From IMG/VR virus record IMGVR_UViG_3300008470_000198, positions 1 to 38,518 of that record: 38,518 nucleotides of DNA, one strand, 5' to 3'. Numbering within the stretch: position 1 is the first letter of the stretch; every line of letters begins with the position of its first letter. Positions 6,594-12,729 of this stretch are shown here, in pieces. This DNA is from a virus. A model generated the notes under the pieces. That model made no database searches. It worked only from the letters and a program-made list of their open reading frames with translations, and was not told where the DNA came from. Both the position numbers and the translations under genes were made by a program.

Positions 6594-6920
6594 CTACATC
6601 AATGTCATAGTTACCTTATAACCACTTTCATCTAAATCGTGATGTAGTCCTTGCATTAAATTTGTTTGTGCTTTACCTAATGAGTCTCCACCACAACATT
6701 TTACTAGTTCTTCTGGAGTTACACCTTCAATTTTAATTAAAGTGACAGTATCACTATCTTTTATTGCAGATATCTTATCTACTAACCCTGATAATGTTTG
6801 TGATCGTTTAATTATGTCAATTAAATTACCATTAGATTCATGGATTGATTCCATTATCAATTTTTTAGTTTCTTCTTCGAGAACATTATCAATTATTTTA
6901 TCAAATTCTTTGGTCTTCAT
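6594..6920 (-). CDS. N-terminal part of the frame-broken acidic protein gene
   Basis: As written, 108 residues starting MKTKEFDKIIDNVLEEET and ending at TAG 6594-6596. The N-terminus is helical; the middle (IEGVTPEELVKCCGGDSLGK) has a CCGG turn; the end (NLMQGLHHDLDESGYK) runs naturally into the other frame (GNYDIDVDTQGDEN) if one G is added at 6614-6615. That would give a beta hairpin domain followed by the acidic region 5671-6483. TAG is rare as a true stop in this window, which also hints that this stop is accidental. A TATTTAT element lies 4 nt before the ATG. Function unknown. Confidence 0.6.
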   Translation of the reverse strand: MKTKEFDKIIDNVLEEETKKLIMESIHESNGNLIDIIKRSQTLSGLVDKISAIKDSDTVTLIKIEGVTPEELVKCCGGDSLGKAQTNLMQGLHHDLDESGYKVTMTLM

Positions 6921-6924
6921 ATAG

Positions 6925-6931
6925 ATAAATA
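6925..6931 (-). promoter_or_regulatory. TATTTAT element 4 nt before acidic protein gene
   Basis: The minus strand reads TATTTATCTATATG, the ATG being 6918-6920. Same motif and spacing as at 5636-5642. Confidence 0.45.
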
Positions 6932-6936
6932 CTTTC

Positions 6937-7650
6937 TTATTTCGATTTATTGGATATTTGTTTAGACTCCTTTATTACCATTTCAGTAACTTGTTCAACT
7001 GTTAACCCATATTTCTTGGATGCTACAGTAATTGCTTCTTTAATATTAAGATTTTTAAGACCTGACATTTGGTCACAATATGGAAATGTTTTACATTTGT
7101 CTTTAATTTCAACGAATTTAGCACCAGGGCCACCAAATCTTGGGAAACCTTTTTTGGTTGCTATCATGTCTTTATTCGATGCAGCGGTAATACTTGCTGA
7201 TTCGTTTGCAGATACATTATCTAATGCTAATGGGTCTTTTTGCTTAGTCCCAATTGGTGCGTCATAAGCCATGTCAGCTATCCCGTCCATCTCAGATACT
7301 TCTTGTGGTTTAGATTTTAAACTAAAATTATGAATATCTCTTTTCAGAATCGGGGAACTCATTCCAGCTTCGAATGACCCTGAAGCATCTGCCCCAGTCA
7401 TTTCTTTAGCTTCAACTTTATCACAATCACCACTTTCCATCTTCTCTAGTTTATCATAGTATTCACCGTCTTCCCATAAATGATCCATAGCAATTTCTTT
7501 AGATTTTTTAGGGTCATCGGTATGTTCCTTCTCTACTTTCATTCCTTTTTTCAACGCAATCTCCATTGTCCCAATAAATTGAGAATGTTTCATTGCAATG
7601 TCTTTTAATGTCTTGTTGTCAGCCAGCCCGCCTTTGATTTTGTTTCCCAT
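6937..7650 (-). CDS. DUF5661-like protein, 237 aa
   Basis: Residues about 30-70 (KKGMKVEKEHTDDPKKSKEI, then AMDHLWEDGEYYDKLEKME) match the pattern of DUF5661: a Glu-His-Thr motif, a dHLxE motif and a YYdkLxkmE end. The family occurs in large phages and has no known activity. The middle is low-complexity and Ser/Ala/Asp-rich. The C-terminus (EAITVASKKYGLTVEQVTEM) is helical. ATG 7648-7650 overlaps the preceding stop by one base (TAATG), so translation is probably coupled to the 79-residue gene upstream. The gene sits in a block of acidic proteins that may be prohead-internal or virion proteins; this is inference. Confidence 0.65.
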   Translation of the reverse strand: MGNKIKGGLADNKTLKDIAMKHSQFIGTMEIALKKGMKVEKEHTDDPKKSKEIAMDHLWEDGEYYDKLEKMESGDCDKVEAKEMTGADASGSFEAGMSSPILKRDIHNFSLKSKPQEVSEMDGIADMAYDAPIGTKQKDPLALDNVSANESASITAASNKDMIATKKGFPRFGGPGAKFVEIKDKCKTFPYCDQMSGLKNLNIKEAITVASKKYGLTVEQVTEMVIKESKQISNKSK

Positions 7651-7889
7651 TATTTTACATTTTTAAGTGATGATTCCCAGAAGGATTTTCGTTGCCATAA
7701 TGTTTTAAATAACTCAACAACAACCTTTGTAGATAAATTAACAATCTTATCATCAATCCTTCTAGTTCCGAGTTCTTTTTGAATCACTCTGATTACAACA
7801 TTATGAGCTTGAGTAGTGTTTAGAAAAGCTTTAATTTCTTTCCTAGCTATATTCTCAATTTCTCTTTTATCTGATCCTGTTATTGCCAT
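7650..7889 (-). CDS. Hypothetical protein, 79 aa
   Basis: Not recognised. Basic, helical protein (MAITGSDKREIENIARKEIK). The spacing of helices would allow a small nucleic-acid- or protein-binding fold, but no motif is diagnostic. Its start follows the preceding stop by one base (TAA C ATG), and its stop overlaps the next start (TAATG), so it is firmly embedded between 7891-8496 and 6937-7650. Confidence 0.65.
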   Translation of the reverse strand: MAITGSDKREIENIARKEIKAFLNTTQAHNVVIRVIQKELGTRRIDDKIVNLSTKVVVELFKTLWQRKSFWESSLKNVK

Positions 7890-7890
7890 G

Positions 7891-8496
7891 TTATGTCGTT
7901 CTTCTTCTTACAAGTAAATCGTTTATTGTACTCGAAAATTTAAGATGGAATGTGTTCAGTTTATTAATGACGGATAACGAATTCTCATCAATCTTTAACA
8001 TCTGACCGTTTATATATAACCCGGTGTCATCACCTGTGGATAATGTGAAACCTAACCCAAATTCGCCGATTTTACCATCCAATTTAGCACTAGTTTCATA
8101 TATTTGTAATTTATCAAATTGTGCTGTTTCCATCACTTCATCTCTAAAGTCATCAATTAACTGTGAGATTTTTGATTTCTCTTCATCATTCAACTCAAGG
8201 TCTTCACGATCTTCAGAATGAATTACCACTTCAACATCATTAATTACCGCGTAATCTTCTGATTCTTGTGTTCTACCTTGGGCGCCTAATCCTTGATCTT
8301 GAGGAGGGGAGTCAAGTTTCGCTCCACCTTGATATGTTTGTGGGGGTTGTTTGGGGTTGTATTCCACTTGTTCATTCCCATACTGTTCTCTAATTACATT
8401 AGGTTTTGGTTTGGTATTCTCTTGAATGTTTCGTATGGTGTTCAACATTTTTTTTGTGTCATCATACGTGTTAGTTATTTTTTTTGTATTTTTCAT
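7891..8496 (-). CDS. Hypothetical protein, 201 aa
   Basis: Not recognised. The ATG at 8494-8496 (MKNTKKITNTYDDTKKML) is preferred over one 21 bases upstream because it has the usual A/T-rich leader and reduces overlap with the amidase gene to 26 bases. The N-terminal third is polar and rich in Gln, Pro and Gly (NPKQPPQTYQGGAKLDSPPQ), probably disordered. Residues about 85-200 form an alpha/beta domain with acidic helices (EEKSKISQLIDDFRDEVMET). It begins the acidic block 8496-5671 directly downstream of the amidase. Confidence 0.65.
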   Translation of the reverse strand: MKNTKKITNTYDDTKKMLNTIRNIQENTKPKPNVIREQYGNEQVEYNPKQPPQTYQGGAKLDSPPQDQGLGAQGRTQESEDYAVINDVEVVIHSEDREDLELNDEEKSKISQLIDDFRDEVMETAQFDKLQIYETSAKLDGKIGEFGLGFTLSTGDDTGLYINGQMLKIDENSLSVINKLNTFHLKFSSTINDLLVRRRTT

Positions 8497-9088
8497 TATA
8501 AAATATATTAAAATCAAATGCAGGGTTTATATCTGTATAAATATTTAGAAAATTCGATTTACTTACAATTCCAGTGAACTTTCTTACATTACTTAAATAT
8601 CCTTGTCCCGGAACTGTCTGATATGGGATGTTATGCTCGGTACAAATTGACCTTGTTAACTGTACTAATGAACGAAGTTGTTCTTCAGAATATGGATCCC
8701 AAAAATAATGTTCTCTCCATTTTTTAGTGTAAGGGTCTGAACGATAGGGGTCACCAATCCAATTATGTAAAACACCTGTTATAGTATTTTTATTTAACCA
8801 CCCTAAATTCTCTATGGCGATTTTTATCATTTGTTTGTCAATAGGTGGTACTCCGAAAGTTTTGGAGGAATATTTTGTGCCAAATATTTTTATAACTTTT
8901 CCGGTTTTCGTAATAATAAAGTGGGGGATGTCCTCATATTTTTTATTATTACGAAATTTTAATTTCATCAAATAGTCATCAACTCTTCTTTGAGTGTCGA
9001 ATAAAAATATTTGTTTCTTCTTTGTTTTCCTTTTATATATGTTTAATTTAACGTCACTTAGAATGTCCGTTTCTACTACCTCTACCAT
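8471..9088 (-). CDS. N-acetylmuramoyl-L-alanine amidase-like endolysin
   Basis: A 205-residue amidase_2/PGRP-like domain. Visible features are IPHFIITKTGKVIKIFG (first Zn-ligand His, H56), the helix IAIENLGWLN, GVLHNWIGDP, a WDPYSEEQLRSLVQLTRSIC helix typical of the family, and a C-terminal YTDINPAFDF that matches the tDPgpaFDW end. The usual second Zn ligand (G-H before the end motif) appears as VSKSNF here, so the metal site may differ or the protein may only bind peptidoglycan. The start at 9086-9088 is chosen over 9166 because it follows the frame-restored stop of the upstream gene as TAA T ATG. It likely cleaves host peptidoglycan at lysis. Confidence 0.7.
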   Translation of the reverse strand: MVEVVETDILSDVKLNIYKRKTKKKQIFLFDTQRRVDDYLMKLKFRNNKKYEDIPHFIITKTGKVIKIFGTKYSSKTFGVPPIDKQMIKIAIENLGWLNKNTITGVLHNWIGDPYRSDPYTKKWREHYFWDPYSEEQLRSLVQLTRSICTEHNIPYQTVPGQGYLSNVRKFTGIVSKSNFLNIYTDINPAFDFNIFYNEKYKKNN

Positions 9089-9089
9089 A

Positions 9090-10386
9090 TTATTTATTTT
9101 TAATTTTATAATGACGAAGATTATTTCCCTGTCTCGCATCTCTACCGATACAAGGTATGCCTTCATTATTAATAGTACTTAATGGTTTGGACATAGTAAA
9201 GCCATTATCTAATGATAATGGCGTTGCTGATGGTGTGGTTGTAGGAAAACTACTGGCGAGGTCTTGTTCTTGTCCCTGGTCCTCTTGCGTAATAAGCTCC
9301 GTAGGTTTTATTTTTTTTTTCGTTCTCTTGGGCTTGATCCCTGAGACGATTTAAAGTTTTTTCAGTTGGGAATTCTTCTTCCCCAGATTTTATCTCGGGG
9401 GTGTCAACTAACCCATTCGTGTGAGTAATTCCCAGTTTTTCTTTTGTGTCTGGACCAGAATTCACCACAGGTTCTAACCCACCCTCTGGTAGGGGACCTA
9501 TTGGTGATTTTTCAAATTCTTCAAGAGTTTTAATTTTTCCCGCAGTTTCAATAATTTTACTAATATCCTCCTTCGGAGTATCTTTAATAACCTCCTTTAT
9601 TCTTTCAGTCATATCAATCTGAATACTTTCATCTTTGATTTTCGATATTTGTTCTCTCGGTGAGTTACCACTATCCTCTTCAATAGGTAATCCGGGGGCA
9701 ATCGTTTTTTTAAGATTATCACTAATCGCCCCTGTTTCTATTGGGTTCTCATTGGTCATTAATTTTTTGATTTTGTCTACATCGCCTGATACCCCTTCCT
9801 TTTTGTTTAATATATCTTCGAGTTGATTTAATTCATCATCTGTTGGTCGCACTTTTGAAATTTCACTTGCTAAGTCTTCGGCATTAATTTTTTCAGGTTC
9901 ATCACCCTCTTCAGCCATTAATTTAATGTTCTGAGCAACTAATGCCGTCATTCCAAGAGCTACAATCGGTAATAAAGCCCCTGATATCCAAGAAATAATA
10001 ACTTGGTATGTTTCAGGGGTACCTTCCGCAACACCAAAAATCTTTAGAATTGATGTGTACCAATATGACCAATCAGCGTTATCACTATTCGCCATATGTT
10101 TAAACGAGGCAAAGACATTTGCCGTTACCTGTAACCCCGTTAGCAATATCATTAATAACCATGGAAGAAATTTCTCTCTATTCTTGGTCATTAGAATTGA
10201 AAAGAGAACAGACGCTTGACCAATTTCATACGCAACACCTAATAAGATAGCAAGACTACCAATATTAGCCATACGGAAGAAATCAATTGCGTGTAATGTC
10301 GACACGAAAGCGACTAATAAATATAGTAAACCAAATGTTACTATTAAACCCCAATAAAGTTTTTTATATATTTTTTTAAAATCCAT
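9090..10386 (-). CDS. Polytopic membrane protein with long polar tail, frame broken at A10
   Basis: As written, the gene ends at TAG 9250-9252 after 378 residues. Four membrane helices occupy about residues 10-150 (GLIVTFGLLYLLVAFVSTLH; SLAILLGVAYEIGQASVLFS; LPWLLMILLTGLQVTANVFA; ISWISGALLPIVALGMTALV). The rest is a polar, Glu/Lys/Pro-rich cytoplasmic-type tail. At the minus-strand A10 run (plus 9311-9320) a one-base deletion changes the end from TYGAYYARGPGTRTRPRQ to a frame reading KPTELITQEDQGQEQDLASS and ending with TAA at 9090-9092, one base before the amidase ATG. The 431-residue version therefore looks original. Position upstream of the amidase suggests a lysis or envelope role; it is not a classic holin. 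Confidence 0.65.
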
Positions 10387-10390
10387 TACA

Positions 10391-10822
10391 TTACTTTTTT
10401 ACTTTGGTCGAATCAATGACCTGTTTTATCTCAGTAGAGTCTACAACTTGTTCAACCCCTTTGACTTCTATTGTAGTATTCGTTTTTATTTTACCCGCCA
10501 TTTCCATAGCTAGTCTACTATTATTACGAGTTTCATTTGCTCTTTTATCAGCTGAGGTAGCTTTACCTTCAGCTAATTTCACTTGAAATTCTAAATCATT
10601 AACTTGATAGTTCAAATCTTCTATCGAGTCGTTAGCAATTCCAATATCTGTTTTATATTCTAACTTTAAAGAATCGCCTAAGTTTGTTATTTCAGTATTA
10701 AGACCTCTAATTGTCATATTTCTATTACATGTCTTTACTGCAAACATTAAGAATAGAACTGTTAGTCCCATTATTATCCATTTAGAGTTCTTCGTGAAAA
10801 ATTGTTCTGGTGTTATTCCCAT
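10391..10822 (-). CDS. Membrane-anchored coiled-coil protein (spanin-like)
   Basis: A 143-residue protein with a single N-terminal membrane helix (WIIMGLTVLFLMFAV, residues about 14-28) and a long periplasm-type coiled coil (SLKLEYKTDIGIANDSIEDL, then NYQVNDLEFQVKLAEGKATS), ending in KQVIDSTKVKK. This topology matches inner-membrane spanins or Rz-like proteins, which connect inner and outer membrane at lysis. The stop lies 4 nt before the start of the polytopic membrane gene. The assignment rests on topology and position in the lysis cluster; there is no clear partner lipoprotein in the window. Confidence 0.55.
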   Translation of the reverse strand: MGITPEQFFTKNSKWIIMGLTVLFLMFAVKTCNRNMTIRGLNTEITNLGDSLKLEYKTDIGIANDSIEDLNYQVNDLEFQVKLAEGKATSADKRANETRNNSRLAMEMAGKIKTNTTIEVKGVEQVVDSTEIKQVIDSTKVKK

Positions 10823-10834
10823 ATCAATAATTAT

Positions 10835-11014
10835 TTAACTTTTTATTTTTTTATCAATTGTGTCAGCTATAGTACGTAATGAATCTGATAATGTGGTATT
10901 TAAAGCACCGAAACCTTTAAATTCACCATCCTAAAAATATACGAAGAATTCTCCGGACTCATATTCTTTTACCTTTATTACTGATACTGAAATTGGTTTA
11001 ATTACTTCTGCCAT
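10835..11014 (-). CDS. Small protein, 59 codons, broken by an in-frame TAG
   Basis: ATG at 11012-11014 gives MAEVIKPISVSVIKVKEYES then GEFFVYF and TAG at 10931-10933. The same frame continues as DGEFKGFGALNTTLSDSLRT and IADTIDKKIKS to TAA 10835-10837. Both halves have normal codon use, and the gene fits exactly between its neighbours (9 nt after one stop, 12 nt before the next start). The domain (beta strands, then YF-x-DGEFKGFG and a helix) looks like one small fold, so the stop is probably a nonsense mutation, a sequence error (for example CAG to TAG) or a readthrough site. Function unknown. Confidence 0.5.
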
Positions 11015-11022
11015 ATCTTTTT

Positions 11023-11841
11023 TTACCATTCATAAATATTATAGTGAATACCAATACCAAACATTACACCACCATTTCTATCTACGGATATATTTGGACC
11101 AATACCAAATCCTGTGAACCAATGTCGTTTTTCAGGTCTGAATACACTTGGCCAATCATTAGGGTCAATTAACACCCCTTCCATAGACTTAACCGTGAAT
11201 CCTGGGTACTTACTTTGTACAAATACCCTTAGTCTCCCATTTTCGAATTTTTGACCGTATGTAAGATGAATTCGGTTAGTGAAACTTGTTAAGTATGTTG
11301 TATCATGTAATAATCTAAATGGATTACTTGCTACTCGTACAGTAGTTCTACCATCTACCGTGAAAAAATTGAGACTATCATATACATGTGGTATTGACCA
11401 TGTTGTAGTATATTTATTTAACCCTATTTTTTCAAACTCTCCAAGTTTTACGTTCTGAGCATCAATAGTATTAGCCAACTCCATAGAGTCTTGTTTCATC
11501 TCGATAATGGTAGTTGTTAATGATAGAATTTCACCACTTTGTTCAGATACCTTATCCGATAAACCCTTATTTAAATCTTTTAAGTTTTTTTCATTTGAAA
11601 TGAACGAATCTTTAATAGCGGTGACCTCGCCATTATGTACATTATATATTGTTGATATTGAATCAGAAAGAGCTGATATATTTTGAGTGTCCTCGAAAGC
11701 TTGTTGTTTGAGTTTTTGGTGGTTTTGATATGAGGTGAACCCAAATATTATTAACCCTACCACAAGGATGATTACAAATATCCTACTGTTTAGGAATATC
11801 CAAACACCTTTCCAAAAATTAATAAATACTGTTGTTTTCAT
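11023..11841 (-). CDS. Membrane-anchored coiled-coil protein with C-terminal beta domain
   Basis: 272 residues. An N-terminal membrane helix (FVIILVVGLIIFGFTSY, residues about 22-38) is followed by a coiled coil (residues about 45-135, with SALSDSISTIYNVHNGE and NLKDLNKGLSDKVSEQSGE) and a C-terminal beta-rich domain (TTTWSIPHVYDSLNFFTVDG ... HWFTGFGIGPNISVDRNGGV). The end resembles an outer-membrane-type beta strand (MFGIGIHYNIYEW). The architecture spans the periplasm and fits a spanin-like or phage envelope protein; similar proteins occur next to amidases in Bacteroidota phages. Translation is separated from the sigma gene by 12 nt. Confidence 0.6.
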   Translation of the reverse strand: MKTTVFINFWKGVWIFLNSRIFVIILVVGLIIFGFTSYQNHQKLKQQAFEDTQNISALSDSISTIYNVHNGEVTAIKDSFISNEKNLKDLNKGLSDKVSEQSGEILSLTTTIIEMKQDSMELANTIDAQNVKLGEFEKIGLNKYTTTWSIPHVYDSLNFFTVDGRTTVRVASNPFRLLHDTTYLTSFTNRIHLTYGQKFENGRLRVFVQSKYPGFTVKSMEGVLIDPNDWPSVFRPEKRHWFTGFGIGPNISVDRNGGVMFGIGIHYNIYEW

Positions 11842-11853
11842 ATTTTTTCTTTA

Positions 11854-12654
11854 CTATAAATAGTTCAAAAGTGCATAACTATCATTTCGTAATTTCTTGA
11901 TTGCTTTATCCTTCAACTGTCTTATTCGTTCCTTAGTACAATTAAACTCTTCACCAAGATCATCGAGATTTGATTCGACCCCATTTAACCCGAAATATTT
12001 TTCAATAATCACTTTCTCTCTCTCATCTAAACTACTTAACATGATTGCAACCTTTTTTCGAATCTCTTCAGATGTTTTAAACACATCTTCCGGGTTATGT
12101 TCATTTGGGTCCCTTACAATATCAATAAGTTCATCGCCGTCCTCATTAATTGACGCATTTAACCCAACACAAAATGGTAACGTATATGTCGTTTCGTTAA
12201 CCACATTATCATAGTCGTCGTATGAGAAATTTTTTCGTTTATTCTTTTGAGCTTCTTGAATTAAATTAGATGGAATTCGAATTGTTCTTGAATACTCATT
12301 TAATGCCGCCATCATAGATTGTTTAATCCACCATACCGCATACGAAATAAATTTTAATCCACTTGTTGGGTCAAATCGATCTGCTGATTTTAATAACCCG
12401 ATATTTCCTTCAGATATTAAATCTGATAATCCTAATCCTTGATTTTGGTATTGTTTTGCTACCGAGACGACAAATCGTAAATTACCAAGTACTAATTCTC
12501 TGTGTAGTGATTCTTTTTATTCTTTTGTTGTGTTAACGTCTTTTAGTTTGTTAAAAATTATATCCTGTCTACTATGTGTGATAACAGGTATTCTTTTTAG
12601 GTCTTTTAAATAGTTTTGGATTTCATCCGTGTTGATAATTCTCGATTTCTTCAT
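11854..12654 (-). CDS. RpoD-like sigma-70 factor interrupted by in-frame TAA
   Basis: The frame runs 12654 to 11854 (266 codons) with a single TAA at 12517-12519. Codons 1-45 give region 1.2 (IQNYLKDLKRIPVIT). After the stop come region 2 (LVLGNLRFVVSVAKQYQNQG, LISEGNIGLLKSADRFD, FISYAVWWIKQS), a shortened region 3 and region 4 with a helix-turn-helix (TKERIRQLKDKAIKKLR). The sequence resembles Bacteroidota RpoD, far more than T4 gp55. Translation from the internal ATG 12315 would lack most of region 2 and would not work. The stop lies between two copies of AAAGAA: dropping the 9 bases TAAAAAGAA gives KESLHREL. It is either a mutation, an error or recoding. It probably directs polymerase to phage promoters. 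True stop is TAG. Confidence 0.75.
11856..11862 (-). promoter_or_regulatory. TATTTAT element upstream of coiled-coil membrane gene
   Basis: The minus strand reads TATTTATAG 14 nt before the ATG at 11841, overlapping the end (NYL stop) of the sigma gene. Spacing is longer than at the best sites, so this may be chance. Confidence 0.25.
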
Positions 12655-12695
12655 ATTCCCCCTTTTTATTTATCGTTTCCTTCACTAATATCGTA

Positions 12696-12703
12696 CAAAT
12701 ATA
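12696..12703 (-). promoter_or_regulatory. Possible Bacteroidota -7 box upstream of sigma gene
   Basis: The minus strand reads TATATTTG, an exact TAnnTTTG box, 41 nt before the sigma ATG at 12654. The matching -33 position has TTTA instead of TTG, so the promoter is imperfect. It would allow expression of the sigma gene by host polymerase apart from the gp46 gene upstream. Confidence 0.35.
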
Positions 12704-12729
12704 CGAAATATAACATTTACTTTAAATCT

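Noticed and set aside
10386-10822. Classic holin for the membrane protein at 9090-10386
   Set aside because: It is much larger than known holins and has a 250-residue polar tail; only its position suggests lysis.
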